64,000 nucleotides of DNA, taken from assembly GCA_020630715.1 (NCBI GenBank), contig JAHDIQ010000009.1:16142-80141 (forward strand), written 5' to 3'. This stretch comes from Nonlabens sp. (lineage in GTDB: Bacteria; Bacteroidota; Bacteroidia; Flavobacteriales; Flavobacteriaceae). This document shows positions 1 to 8,803 of this stretch, one piece after another. The position numbers were made by a program, and so were the translations under genes. Every line of letters starts with the position of its first letter. The first letter of the stretch is position 1. Under the pieces are notes generated by a model. The model ran no database searches. It had not been told where the DNA came from and saw only the letters and a list, made by a program, of their open reading frames with translations.

Positions 1-394
1 TGTCGCCTCACGGCGTTCTGTTTTTTTTGCGGAATGAATTCCGCAAAATGTTGTTTTTTTAAATTGCAATTTTATTCTTCTTCTTTTGCATCATCATCAT
101 CATCATCATAAGCAGACTAAAGTCTGCCTCTACAAAATTTTTATGTCGCCTCACGGCGTTCTGTTTTTTTTGCGGAATGAATTCCGCAAAATGTTGTTGC
201 TTCAACCTGAATTTTCAAAATTCCTAATTTTTCATTTCCTATTCCTAATCGGCAGACTGAAGTCTACAGCTACGTAGTTCATTCGTCGCCTCACGGCGTT
301 CTGTTTTTTTGCGGAATGAATTCCGCGGAATGTTGTTTTTCAAACGTAATTTTCAAAATTTACTAACTACTAACTACTAATTACTGATAACAGA
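1..394. repeat. Gene-free array of composite hairpin repeats
   Basis: No credible gene lies here. A 55-nt unit (1-55) recurs identically at 144-198 and in diverged form at about 285-337. Each unit has a GTCGCC...GGCG mini-hairpin, a T-rich run and a 7-bp-stem hairpin (GCGGAATGAATTCCGC). A second hairpin type (GCAGACTAAAGTCTGC, 112-127; degenerate copy 252-267) lies between units, followed by a linker rich in A and T. A CAT trinucleotide run is at 88-109. The same modules occur at 49174-49381. They resemble dispersed REP-like extragenic elements; no transposase is nearby. Confidence 0.85.
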
Positions 395-1090
395 TTATCC
401 CATATTCAACGTAGACTTCCCACCATCTACTCCTATGACTTGACCTGTAATCCAGCCATTATTTTGCTCTAGTAGAAAACTAGCTACTTGTGCGATATCT
501 TCTGCAGTTCCAACGCGTTTTAAAGGATGCATTTCACCCATTTTTTCTTTTTTGGCATCGTTATTTAATAATCTTCCCGCTAGCGGTGTATCCACTAAAC
601 TAGGCGCGATAACATTGATGCGTATGGTAGGAGCATATTCTGCAGCGAGTGCTTTTGCAAATCCTTCTATCGCACCTTTTGCTGCGGCGACGCTAGTATG
701 AAATGGCATTCCTTTTCCTACGGCAACGGTAGAAAAGTATACCATGCTGCTGGTTCCTTCTTTAGTTAACAACGGTAACACCTGTCTGGTTACCTTAAGC
801 ATTGCAAAAAAGTTGATGTTCATATCGTCTTCAAAATGTTCTTGCTTCAACATTTTAAAAGGCTTCAAATTGATACTTCCTGGGCAATACACAAATCCGT
901 CTAGGGATTCTGGTAACTGGCTGGTGTCTAAGGTATCATTAAGCGCGTCAAAGCTGATATGAGTCACGCCATCTGGAAGATTTTCATTTTCTCTTGATGC
1001 TACGTAGAGTTCATTACCGCTGTGCATTTGCTGTACGATGGCGTTTCCTATTCCGTGGCTTCCGCCTATGAGTAATATTTTTTTTGACAT
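395..1090 (-). CDS. Atypical short-chain dehydrogenase/reductase (SDR)
   Basis: About 231 residues with a Rossmann fold. The dinucleotide-binding glycine motif GGSHGIG is near residue 10, and the conserved C-terminal SDR region (IAPSLVDTPLA, then VIGVDGG) is present. The catalytic Ser is visible (VYFSTVAV), but the Tyr of YxxxK is replaced: the segment reads TSVAAAKGA, with Val four residues before Lys. It may be a divergent or non-classical SDR whose substrate is unknown. The ATG at 1090 is chosen because the protein then begins MSKKILLIGG; a longer frame would run into the upstream gene and through a palindromic repeat. It follows the SRPBCC gene by 7 nt, so they are probably cotranscribed. 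Confidence 0.85.
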   Translation of the reverse strand: MSKKILLIGGSHGIGNAIVQQMHSGNELYVASRENENLPDGVTHISFDALNDTLDTSQLPESLDGFVYCPGSINLKPFKMLKQEHFEDDMNINFFAMLKVTRQVLPLLTKEGTSSMVYFSTVAVGKGMPFHTSVAAAKGAIEGFAKALAAEYAPTIRINVIAPSLVDTPLAGRLLNNDAKKEKMGEMHPLKRVGTAEDIAQVASFLLEQNNGWITGQVIGVDGGKSTLNMG

Positions 1091-1097
1091 GATGATG

Positions 1098-1571
1098 TTA
1101 TGAGTTAGGTTCTTTAAATTCTCCGAAGTGTTTATTGAGTGCGCTTTCGCGAAAGCGAAATATTTCAACCAATTGCTTTTTAACAAACGGCGCGCCTATT
1201 TTTCCTAATGCGCCAAATGGCAAGCGATAATGGATTAAATCTTCCATTAAAGTACCACCAGGAATGGCGCTTATGAAGTGTTTGTGATGCCAGGTCGCGT
1301 AAGGTCCATACATCTGTTCATCTACAAAATATTCCTTTTCTTTTACTTGTGTTATGTGTGTAACCCAGCTGGTGCGATAGAGTGGAAGCGGTTTAACACT
1401 GTATTCTATCAACTGGCCAGGATACATGCCACGCTCTGTACCATACTGGACTTTCATCTCTAATTCTGGTGGCGTGAGTAACTTTAAGTTATTAGCATCT
1501 GTAAGGAATTCCCATGCCTGATCTAAGGTGATGGGCAGTTTTTGCTGTGCACTGTATTGGTATAATCTCAC
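1098..1571 (-). CDS. SRPBCC-family ligand-binding protein
   Basis: 157 residues. The N-terminal pattern (polar strand, then LDQAWEFLTDANNLKLLTPP) and the later segments WVTHITQV and MYGPYATWHHKHFI are typical of the START/Bet v1-like SRPBCC fold, which binds hydrophobic ligands. No signal peptide, so cytoplasmic. It is the first gene of a two-gene unit with the SDR downstream. The C-terminus contains the FRES reading of the 14-bp palindrome (1143-1156). The specific ligand cannot be inferred. Confidence 0.8.
   Translation of the reverse strand: MRLYQYSAQQKLPITLDQAWEFLTDANNLKLLTPPELEMKVQYGTERGMYPGQLIEYSVKPLPLYRTSWVTHITQVKEKEYFVDEQMYGPYATWHHKHFISAIPGGTLMEDLIHYRLPFGALGKIGAPFVKKQLVEIFRFRESALNKHFGEFKEPNS
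1143..1156. repeat. Palindrome GCTTTCGCGAAAGC, copy 1 (coding)
   Basis: Perfect copy inside the 3' end of the SRPBCC gene, read in the phase that gives Phe-Arg-Glu-Ser. Confidence 0.95.
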
Positions 1572-1683
1572 TTATTTTGTTTAGAGTATAAAAGTAATAA
1601 TTAAACAAAATAGGTTTTAGTAAGTAAGTGTTAAAGTTGATATAGTGAGTAGAATAAACATTTTTAAAATAATTCATTTCTTG

Positions 1684-1713
1684 TTGCATAGGTATAAATA
1701 AACATTATCTTTG
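1684..1713 (+). promoter_or_regulatory. Bacteroidota-type promoter of rpmH
   Basis: TTG at 1684-1686, a 19-nt spacer, and the -7 element TATCTTTG at 1706-1713 match the TTG/TAnnTTTG consensus. The leader that follows (about 60 nt) carries a small hairpin, GACGCATCGCGTC, at 1733-1745. Confidence 0.75.
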
Positions 1714-1776
1714 CACCCGATTAAAAATGAACGACGCATCGCGTCATATTTATATACAGTATATCCATTTTAAGCT

Positions 1777-1941
1777 ATGGCACAAAAAAGAACATATCAA
1801 CCGTCAAAGAGAAAGAGAAGAAACAAGCATGGTTTCAGAGAGCGTATGGCATCTGTAGCTGGACGTAAAGTTCTTGCACGTCGTAGAGCAAAAGGACGTA
1901 AGAAATTATCTGTATCTACTGAATTAAGACACAAGAGATAA
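1777..1941 (+). CDS. rpmH: 50S ribosomal protein L34
   Basis: 54 residues, extremely basic. It begins [20 protein letters not shown] and contains the family core [21 protein letters not shown]34 is a small component of the large ribosomal subunit. The start ATG sits about 64 nt after a strong TAnnTTTG promoter and the gene ends at a strong hairpin terminator, so it appears to be a single-gene transcript. The usual dnaA/rnpA neighbours are absent, which is common in Bacteroidota. Confidence 0.97.
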   Translation: MAQKRTYQPSKRKRRNKHGFRERMASVAGRKVLARRRAKGRKKLSVSTELRHKR

Positions 1942-1963
1942 TGACTCTTTATCAATAATTTAC

Positions 1964-1997
1964 AGGCGTTACTTTTTTAAAGTAACGCCTTTTTTTT
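1964..1997 (+). terminator. Intrinsic terminator after rpmH
   Basis: A perfect 12-bp stem (AGGCGTTACTTT paired with AAAGTAACGCCT) with a 3-nt loop, followed by eight T. Confidence 0.95.
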
Positions 1998-2122
1998 ATA
2001 CCCTAAAATGAAATCAACCATCGTAGAAAACCTGTTTATTAATTCTGATAACCTTATCTAGAATTAGCTTTAAAAAACATTAATAACTACGATCTTTAGA
2101 CCACTATAAAGTAGTATTTAAC

Positions 2123-4975
2123 ATGCCAAAAAGAAACGAACTTAAATCCATTCTAGTGATAGGTAGCGGTCCTATCATCATAGGCCAGGCCTGTGAATTT
2201 GATTACTCTGGAAGCCAGTCACTGCGATCTTTAAGAGAAGATGGAATAGAAACTATATTGATTAATTCTAATCCAGCTACGATCATGACAGATCCTAGTA
2301 TGGCAGATCATGTGTATTTATTACCATTAAATACAAATTCTATACGCCAGATTCTTAAAGAGCATCCACAAATTGATGCCGTGTTACCTACGATGGGTGG
2401 ACAGACGGCACTTAATTTATGTATAGAAGCACAAGAAAAAGGAATCTGGGAAGATTATAATGTTGATTTGATAGGAGTAAACATAGATGCGATTAACGTT
2501 ACAGAAGATCGTGAGAAGTTTAGAGAATTGATGGGTAAAATAGGAGTAGGCATGGCTCCACAAGCTACCGCTACTTCATTTTTAAAAGGAAAGGAAATCG
2601 CACAGGAATTTGGATTCCCTTTATGTATCCGTTCTTCTTTCACTTTAGGTGGAGCTGGTGCGGCAATTGTTCATAAAGAAGAAGACTACGACGATTTATT
2701 AACCTTAGGTCTAGAGGCGTCACCTATCCATGAGGTAATGATTGATAAAGCCTTACTAGGCTGGAAAGAATACGAGTTAGAATTGCTACGTGATAAAAAT
2801 GATAACGTTGTTATTATTTGTTCTATTGAAAATATGGATCCTATGGGAATCCATACAGGTGATTCTATTACCGTAGCGCCTGCAATGACCTTATCTGATC
2901 GAACGTACCAAAAAATGCGAGATATGGCGATTCACATGATGCGTAGCATAGGTGAATTTGAAGGTGGATGTAATGTACAGTTTGCCGTAAGTCCAGACGA
3001 GAGAGAAGAAATTATTGCGATAGAGATTAATCCGCGAGTAAGTCGTTCTAGTGCTTTAGCATCTAAGGCAACTGGTTATCCTATCGCAAAAATCGCTACA
3101 AAATTAGCCATAGGTTACACTTTAGACGAGTTAGATAACCAGATCACTAAATCTACAAGCGCTCTTTTTGAGCCTACACTGGACTATGTGATTGTTAAAA
3201 TACCACGATGGAATTTTGACAAATTTGAAGGTTCAGATCGTACGCTAGGACTTCAAATGAAAGCCGTAGGAGAAGTGATGGGAATAGGTCGATCATTCCA
3301 GGAAGCACTTCATAAAGCAACGCAATCCCTTGAAATTAAGCGTAATGGGTTAGGAGCAGATGGTAAGAGTTATACAGACTATAATCAGGTAATTGATAAA
3401 TTAACTAACGCTAGCTGGGATCGTGTTTTTGCACTTTACGATGCTATTGCGATGGGAATTTCGCTAGATCGTATCTATGAAATTACTAAAATAGATATGT
3501 GGTATCTCAAGCAGTTTGAAGAATTACATACGCTAGAGAAAGAAATCTCAAAGTATGAGGTAAGCACGCTTTCGCGAAAGCTACTTCTAGAAGCAAAACA
3601 AAAAGGATTTGCAGATCGTCAGATTGCTCACATGTTAGGTTGCCTAGAGAGCGAAGTCTATAACAAGCGTGATGAAATGAACATCAATCGCGTTTATAAA
3701 CTGGTAGACACTTGTGCGGCAGAGTTTCCAGCGATGACGCCATATTATTATTCCACCTTTGAGGCAGATATTGAAACTGCAGATGGAAAACGATATACAG
3801 AAAATGAAAGTATCGTTACAGATAAAAAGAAAATTATTGTTTTAGGATCTGGTCCTAACCGTATAGGTCAAGGAATTGAATTTGACTACTGTTGTGTACA
3901 TGGCGTTTATGCAGCTCAAGAAGCTGGTTATGAAGCTATCATGATTAACTGTAATCCAGAAACCGTTTCAACAGATTTTGATACGGCAGATAAGTTATAC
4001 TTTGAACCCGTTTTCTGGGAACATATTTATGACATTATACGTCATGAAAAACCAGAAGGTGTGATTGTACAGTTAGGTGGTCAAACAGCCTTAAAACTTG
4101 CCGAAAAACTAGATCGCTATGGTATCAAAATCATGGGAACTAGCTATGACGCACTAGATCTTGCAGAAGATCGTGGTCGTTTTTCTACATTGTTGAAAGA
4201 TCTTAACATTCCTTATCCAGAATTTGATACTGCCACAACGCCAGGTGAGGCCTTAAAAGTAGCAGATCATTTAGATTTCCCTATTCTAGTTAGACCATCT
4301 TATGTATTAGGTGGACAAGGAATGAAGATTGTGATCAATAAAGAAGAATTAGAAGAACACGTGGTAGACATCTTACGTAAGATTCCTAACAACGTACTAT
4401 TATTAGATCATTATCTAGATGGCGCAATAGAGGCAGAGGCAGATGCCATTTGTGATGGTGAGAATGTGTATATCATAGGAATCATGGAACATATTGAACC
4501 TTGCGGTGTGCATTCTGGTGATTCTAATGCTTTATTACCACCGTTTACATTAGGTGATCTAGTGATGCAACAAATTAAGGATCACACAAAGAAGATTGCT
4601 ATTGCTTTACAAACGGTAGGTTTAATTAATATCCAGTTTGCCATAAAAGATGATAAGGTTTATATCATTGAGGCAAATCCGCGAGCTTCACGTACGGTTC
4701 CTTTTATTGCCAAGGCTTATGGCGAGCCTTATGTAAATTATGCAACAAAGGTGATGCTAGGTGTGAATAAGGTTACTGATTTTGAATTTAATCCACAGTT
4801 AGAAGGTTATGCGATTAAACGACCGGTGTTTTCTTTTAACAAATTCCCTAACGTAGATAAACGATTAGGACCTGAGATGAAGTCTACTGGTGAAAGCATC
4901 TTATTTGTGGATAGTTTAAAGGACGATGAGTTCTATGAGTTGTATGCTCGTAGAAGAATGTATTTGAGTAAGTAG
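2123..4975 (+). CDS. carB: Carbamoyl-phosphate synthase large subunit
   Basis: 950 residues. It makes carbamoyl phosphate from bicarbonate, ATP and ammonia channelled from CarA, for pyrimidine and arginine synthesis. The two homologous halves are clear: GSGPIIIGQACEFDYSG near residue 14 and GSGPNRIGQGIEFDYCC near residue 575, each followed by an ATP-grasp domain (EINPRVSRSSALASKATG; EANPRASRTVPFIAKAYG). E. coli CarB is about 1073 residues; this one stops after the second ATP-grasp unit and lacks the C-terminal MGS-like allosteric domain. The 14-bp palindrome is embedded at 3568-3581. carA is not adjacent. A strong terminator follows. Confidence 0.97.
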   Translation: MPKRNELKSILVIGSGPIIIGQACEFDYSGSQSLRSLREDGIETILINSNPATIMTDPSMADHVYLLPLNTNSIRQILKEHPQIDAVLPTMGGQTALNLCIEAQEKGIWEDYNVDLIGVNIDAINVTEDREKFRELMGKIGVGMAPQATATSFLKGKEIAQEFGFPLCIRSSFTLGGAGAAIVHKEEDYDDLLTLGLEASPIHEVMIDKALLGWKEYELELLRDKNDNVVIICSIENMDPMGIHTGDSITVAPAMTLSDRTYQKMRDMAIHMMRSIGEFEGGCNVQFAVSPDEREEIIAIEINPRVSRSSALASKATGYPIAKIATKLAIGYTLDELDNQITKSTSALFEPTLDYVIVKIPRWNFDKFEGSDRTLGLQMKAVGEVMGIGRSFQEALHKATQSLEIKRNGLGADGKSYTDYNQVIDKLTNASWDRVFALYDAIAMGISLDRIYEITKIDMWYLKQFEELHTLEKEISKYEVSTLSRKLLLEAKQKGFADRQIAHMLGCLESEVYNKRDEMNINRVYKLVDTCAAEFPAMTPYYYSTFEADIETADGKRYTENESIVTDKKKIIVLGSGPNRIGQGIEFDYCCVHGVYAAQEAGYEAIMINCNPETVSTDFDTADKLYFEPVFWEHIYDIIRHEKPEGVIVQLGGQTALKLAEKLDRYGIKIMGTSYDALDLAEDRGRFSTLLKDLNIPYPEFDTATTPGEALKVADHLDFPILVRPSYVLGGQGMKIVINKEELEEHVVDILRKIPNNVLLLDHYLDGAIEAEADAICDGENVYIIGIMEHIEPCGVHSGDSNALLPPFTLGDLVMQQIKDHTKKIAIALQTVGLINIQFAIKDDKVYIIEANPRASRTVPFIAKAYGEPYVNYATKVMLGVNKVTDFEFNPQLEGYAIKRPVFSFNKFPNVDKRLGPEMKSTGESILFVDSLKDDEFYELYARRRMYLSK
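3568..3581. repeat. Palindrome GCTTTCGCGAAAGC, copy 2 (coding)
   Basis: Perfect copy inside carB in the phase encoding Leu-Ser-Arg-Lys, in the oligomerisation region between the two synthetase halves. Confidence 0.95.
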
Positions 4976-4999
4976 ATCACGTTACAATATGTAATTATA

Positions 5000-5029
5000 A
5001 AGCCTCAGGATAATTCTTGAGGCTTTTTT
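5000..5029 (+). terminator. Intrinsic terminator after carB
   Basis: AAGCCTCA pairs with TGAGGCTT across a short loop that can extend the stem, followed by six T. Confidence 0.9.
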
Positions 5030-5035
5030 GATTCC

Positions 5036-5049
5036 GCTTTCGCGAAAGC
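5036..5049. repeat. Palindrome GCTTTCGCGAAAGC, copy 3 (intergenic)
   Basis: Perfect copy between the carB terminator and the serine hydrolase start codon, ending 41 nt before that ATG. Confidence 0.95.
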
Positions 5050-5090
5050 GAAACAACCATTATCTTTCTACTTCTAAATTTTCTAACATT

Positions 5091-6611
5091 ATGAGAAATT
5101 TTATTCTTGTTTCAGTACTCTTAATGGCGTGTTTTATAAAAGCTCAAACCGTTGATTATAAAGAGTTAGATCGTTATATAGAACAAACCGTTGCAGATTG
5201 GGATATTCCGGGTTTAAGTGTAGGAATCGTGAAAAATGGTGAAATTGTTTTTGAGAGAGGTTATGGAGTTCTGGAAGTAGGAAAGAAGCAATCACCTGAT
5301 GAACATACGCTTTACGCAATTGCTAGTAATACAAAGGCGTTTACCGCGGCTATTATCGCGCAGTTAGTTGAAGAAGGAAAGCTCAAATGGAATGATAAAG
5401 TCCAGCAGTACTTACCTTATTTTGAAGTCTATGATCCTACTATTAGCCATATGGTTACGGTAGAAGATTTATTAAGTCATAATGTAGGATTAGGAACATT
5501 TTCTGGTGATGCAATCTGGTATAAAAGTGAATTGTCTACAGAACAAATCGTACGCAGGATTAAGTATGTCCCACAAGCTTATGAATTTAGAGCTGGATAT
5601 GGTTATTCAAATTTGATGTTCATAACTGCTGGTGATTTAATTGAAAAAGTCACAGGTAAAACGTTTAAAGAGAACGTTACAGAACGTTTTTTAAAACCAC
5701 TAGAAATGAATAACACCATAGTAAGTGTAAATGATTATGGTAGTAATAAAAACGTAGCAACGCCTCATGGAAGAACAGATGGCACTAACTATGCGATACC
5801 ACATGTATCATGGGATAATGTACAATCTACCGGTGGATTAGTTTCTAGCGTTCATGACATGGGTAAATGGATGATCTTTAATATGAATCATGGTGTCCAT
5901 AAAGGAGATACGCTTTTTACAAAAAGCAGTCGCAATACGATGTGGAATCTTCACAACAGCATGGGCGTTGATCATGTGAATAGAAATGCGACTGGATCAC
6001 AATATTCTGGCTATGGTCTAGGATGGTTTATAGGTGATTATCATGGTCATTTTAGAATAAGACATGGTGGTGGATATGATGGTATGATTTCTACAGTTCA
6101 AATGTTACCAGATGAGAAATTAGGAGTAGTGGTTTTAACAAATGGAGTAAAAGCGCCTACTAATGCAATCGCTTATGCCGTTTTAGATCGTTTTTTAAAT
6201 AGACCTTTAAAAGACTGGAGTAAGGAAATGCTATCTAATTACAATAACTGGAAATCTAATGATACTAGGATAGAAGATAAGAAGGCAACCAGAGTAAAAG
6301 AGACTAAACCATCTCTGGAAGTGTCTCAAATCGTTGGGACTTACCATACACCAGCCTATGGTAATTTCTATGTAAAAGAGGTGAACGGTGATTTGCAGTT
6401 ACAATGGGAACACAGTCCTTTATTGAATAGTACGTTGACGCATTTTAATTATGATGCGTATGAGATGAATTGGGATCATCCACAGGTGTGGTTTAGTTTT
6501 GGAACGGTAGAATTTGAGAAAGATGCTTACAATAGAGTAGTAGGAATATCATTTGACGTTCCTAATGATGATTTCTTTATGCAAGAATTAAATGCTAAAC
6601 GCTTAGATTAA
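5091..6611 (+). CDS. Exported serine hydrolase, beta-lactamase/PBP4* family
   Basis: 506 residues from the ATG at 5091, where a signal peptide begins (MRNFILVSVLLMACFIKAQ). Class C beta-lactamase-like motifs are visible: SxxK as ASNTKAF, the YxN motif as YGYSN, and HGGGYDGM equivalent to the KTG/HxG motif. The last roughly 100 residues match the small beta domain (DUF3471-like) often fused to this family. Likely a periplasmic esterase, peptidase or D-aminopeptidase; the substrate is unknown and beta-lactam resistance should not be assumed. A longer frame from 5028 would translate the palindromic repeat and is less likely. Confidence 0.88.
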   Translation: MRNFILVSVLLMACFIKAQTVDYKELDRYIEQTVADWDIPGLSVGIVKNGEIVFERGYGVLEVGKKQSPDEHTLYAIASNTKAFTAAIIAQLVEEGKLKWNDKVQQYLPYFEVYDPTISHMVTVEDLLSHNVGLGTFSGDAIWYKSELSTEQIVRRIKYVPQAYEFRAGYGYSNLMFITAGDLIEKVTGKTFKENVTERFLKPLEMNNTIVSVNDYGSNKNVATPHGRTDGTNYAIPHVSWDNVQSTGGLVSSVHDMGKWMIFNMNHGVHKGDTLFTKSSRNTMWNLHNSMGVDHVNRNATGSQYSGYGLGWFIGDYHGHFRIRHGGGYDGMISTVQMLPDEKLGVVVLTNGVKAPTNAIAYAVLDRFLNRPLKDWSKEMLSNYNNWKSNDTRIEDKKATRVKETKPSLEVSQIVGTYHTPAYGNFYVKEVNGDLQLQWEHSPLLNSTLTHFNYDAYEMNWDHPQVWFSFGTVEFEKDAYNRVVGISFDVPNDDFFMQELNAKRLD

Positions 6612-6613
6612 AT

Positions 6614-7165
6614 TTATTTAGCCTCTAATTTTCCTGAAACGATGACTTCAACTTCATCGGCTATTTTTTTCTCTACAACGCTAGGGATTTCAATGTCATA
6701 CGTAGCTGGATTAATAGTAAATCTAGCGTTAAGACTTACGGTGTTGTTATTCTCTAGAATACTTACAGGAAAAGAAATTGCTTTTTTGACACCATGCAGT
6801 TCTAGCGTACCTTCAAAGGTATAGGTATGATCTAGATGATCTGATAATGCGCTAAATGCAAATCCTTTCAATGTTCCTCTTAAAACTGCTTTAGGATATT
6901 GATCGCTTTCAATGTAATTCTCATTAAAGTGTTCTTGCATAAGCGCAATAGGGAATTGAAATCCTTTTATTAACGCTAGTGAAGCTATATTCCCATTTGT
7001 TGCATCCAGTACAATGGTTACACTTTTATTTACCGCTTTTATAGGCTCAAAAGTAGGTACAGAAGCTTCAAATTTAATCTCGCCAGTTCTTGTTTGATAA
7101 CGATCTACTTGACCGCTTGCAGTCATAACGATAAAGAATGCTACGAGTAAGATAATATTTTTCAT
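6614..7165 (-). CDS. YceI-family periplasmic protein
   Basis: 183 residues with a signal peptide (MKNIILLVAFFIVMTASGQ). The pattern of a lipocalin-like barrel is visible: GEIKFEASVPTFEPIKAVN, FPIALMQEHFNENYIES, and a YTFEGTLELHGVKKAISFPV segment. YceI proteins bind isoprenoid-type lipids and often accompany cytochromes. The gene follows the CxxCH lipoprotein gene by 3 nt and is convergent with the serine hydrolase (2-nt gap). Confidence 0.85.
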   Translation of the reverse strand: MKNIILLVAFFIVMTASGQVDRYQTRTGEIKFEASVPTFEPIKAVNKSVTIVLDATNGNIASLALIKGFQFPIALMQEHFNENYIESDQYPKAVLRGTLKGFAFSALSDHLDHTYTFEGTLELHGVKKAISFPVSILENNNTVSLNARFTINPATYDIEIPSVVEKKIADEVEVIVSGKLEAK

Positions 7166-7168
7166 ATT

Positions 7169-7525
7169 TTAGTTTTCTAAGAAACCATCTGATTGCCACT
7201 GGATGATTAAGTTAATACTTGCTTGTGGCAACTGACCGTTTTGAGGCATTATTAAAGGATCGCCCACATTACGTGTTATCCTATCAATAAGGTTGCCATT
7301 CTCAGTAGATGCTCGTACAAGTGTGTAATTTTCAAGATTTAAATTACCACTTGCAAAATTAGAATTATGACAATTTAAACACTGACTTGTCATAATTGCT
7401 TTTATCTGTCCTTCATAGGTAACCTGTGCTGGTAGTGGCGTATCATCTATTAAATCATCTGGACTAGAGTTTGTGCAAGAGCTTAGAATTAATACAGATG
7501 ATACTATTAAAATGATCTTTCTCAT
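7169..7525 (-). CDS. Lipoprotein with one c-type haem motif
   Basis: 118 residues. A lipoprotein signal peptide ends in the lipobox LSSCTN near residue 17. One CxxCH motif (CLNCH) occurs near residue 50, followed by NLNLENY, as in short cytochrome c-like domains of Bacteroidota; a Met ligand candidate is in PLIMPQNGQLP near the C-terminus. Probably a membrane-anchored electron-transfer or haem-binding protein. It is the first gene of a two-gene unit with the YceI gene and is divergent from the OB-fold gene. Confidence 0.8.
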   Translation of the reverse strand: MRKIILIVSSVLILSSCTNSSPDDLIDDTPLPAQVTYEGQIKAIMTSQCLNCHNSNFASGNLNLENYTLVRASTENGNLIDRITRNVGDPLIMPQNGQLPQASINLIIQWQSDGFLEN

Positions 7526-7596
7526 GCTTTTATTTTTTATAAAAATACGCTTTGTTACAAAATTGTTATACTTTTAAATAATGTTTGTTAAACATA

Positions 7597-7974
7597 ATGA
7601 GGAAAATAGGTCTAGCATTATTAGTAATTGTAGTCGTTGCAATATGTAGCTACTTATATCTTTATCAAGATCATCGTGATGTAGTGGCAACAGACGCTTC
7701 AGTTTCTCTTAATTCACAAGAGTTATTAAGTGTTTTCAACGACAGTGATATAGAAAATGATCAAACAGTTTTAGATCAAGTAATTGAAATAAAAGGTGAA
7801 ATAACCAGTATCAATGGTCATACCTTAATATTAGATCAATTGGTTTTTATAGAAATGGTAAATGCTATCGATGTAAATGAAGGCTCAACTGTCACGATTA
7901 AAGGAAGATGTCTAGGTTATGATGATCTACTAGGCGAAATTAAAATAGATCAAGGAATATTAATAGTAAAATAA
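7597..7974 (+). CDS. Membrane-anchored OB-fold (tRNA_anti-like) protein
   Basis: 125 residues. One N-terminal membrane segment (about residues 4-22) is followed by a small domain with the pattern VIEIKGEITSINGHTLILD and GSTVTIKGRCLGYDDLLGEI, typical of the tRNA_anti-like/OB-fold family of periplasmic proteins. The ATG at 7597 is preferred over a TTG four codons upstream. It precedes the CxxCH type IX substrate by 6 nt, suggesting cotranscription. Function unknown. Confidence 0.75.
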   Translation: MRKIGLALLVIVVVAICSYLYLYQDHRDVVATDASVSLNSQELLSVFNDSDIENDQTVLDQVIEIKGEITSINGHTLILDQLVFIEMVNAIDVNEGSTVTIKGRCLGYDDLLGEIKIDQGILIVK

Positions 7975-7980
7975 AAAGCG

Positions 7981-8748
7981 ATGAAAAAAAATTACTCTTA
8001 TTACAGTTTATTAATGGCTTTACCATTAGGACTTATGATTCTCGTAAGCTTTAGTGGTGGTCAAGGTGGTAACTTTTCTGGGTCACCAGGAGATAATGGC
8101 ACCACATGTACACAATGTCACACACCAGGTGCAAATTTAGGTGGAACGCCTATTTTAACAGGTGTTCCTAATGATTATACAGCTGGAACGGCATATACCT
8201 TAACTTTATCTTTTACGGGATCTAACGCTTCTAGATTTGGTTTTAACATCACTGCCGAAGATCAAAACAATACTAAAGTGGGAACATGGAGTGCAGGTAC
8301 TGGATCACGTAATCGTAACGGTGGTGCTGGTGATGGATTAACCCATTCATCATTCACAAATTCTACATGGACATTTCAATGGACAGCACCAGCGACTAAT
8401 GTAGGTCCTGTAACATTTCATTATGCTACAATTCAAGCAAATAATAACGGAAATAATTCTGGAGATCAAATGGTAAGCGGTAGTTCACAACAAGTATTAT
8501 CTAATCGTGATATTACTAACACTACTTTTAAAGTGTATCCTACGCTAGTAGAAGATTTGATTAATGTAGATCTGATCAATCAGGAATCTGGTAATGCAGT
8601 TATTTACAATATGAACGGTGCTCCAGTTCAGGAATTTACGTTAACACAACAAAATGAGATAGACGTAAACGCCTTAAGCGCAGGTATCTATCTAATTAAT
8701 GTAAACGTAGATGGTAAAACACAAACAGAACGTTTTATTAAGAAATAA
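7981..8748 (+). CDS. Type IX-secreted protein with choice-of-anchor V domain and CxxCH
   Basis: 255 residues. Signal peptide/membrane segment at residues 9-24, then a CTQCHTPG motif (one haem c-type CxxCH) near residue 41, a beta-rich region resembling the choice-of-anchor V/Reeler-like domain, and a C-terminal type IX sorting domain starting near VYPTLVEDLINV and ending QTERFIKK. Likely a cell-surface protein. The haem motif in a type IX substrate is notable: it implies haem attachment in the periplasm before export, or a metal-free use of the motif. Confidence 0.8.
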   Translation: MKKNYSYYSLLMALPLGLMILVSFSGGQGGNFSGSPGDNGTTCTQCHTPGANLGGTPILTGVPNDYTAGTAYTLTLSFTGSNASRFGFNITAEDQNNTKVGTWSAGTGSRNRNGGAGDGLTHSSFTNSTWTFQWTAPATNVGPVTFHYATIQANNNGNNSGDQMVSGSSQQVLSNRDITNTTFKVYPTLVEDLINVDLINQESGNAVIYNMNGAPVQEFTLTQQNEIDVNALSAGIYLINVNVDGKTQTERFIKK

Positions 8749-8771
8749 AATCATTTGAATTTTAAAAATAC

Positions 8772-8803
8772 ATCCGCCTTTTCAAAATAAAAGGCGGATT
8801 TTT
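8772..8803 (+). terminator. Strong hairpin terminator/attenuator directly before the DUF5777 gene
   Basis: An 11-bp perfect stem (ATCCGCCTTTT with AAAAGGCGGAT, 6-nt loop) followed by five T ends 6 nt before the ATG at 8810. There is no room after it for a normal promoter and leader. Confidence 0.9.

Noticed and set aside
86-277. Open frame with a run of histidines at the left edge
   Set aside because: It comes from a CAT trinucleotide run followed by the hairpin repeats; no start signal or family resemblance.
5091-6611. Calling the serine hydrolase an antibiotic-resistance beta-lactamase
   Set aside because: The SxxK/YxN fold is shared by esterases and peptidases; no evidence of beta-lactam hydrolysis.
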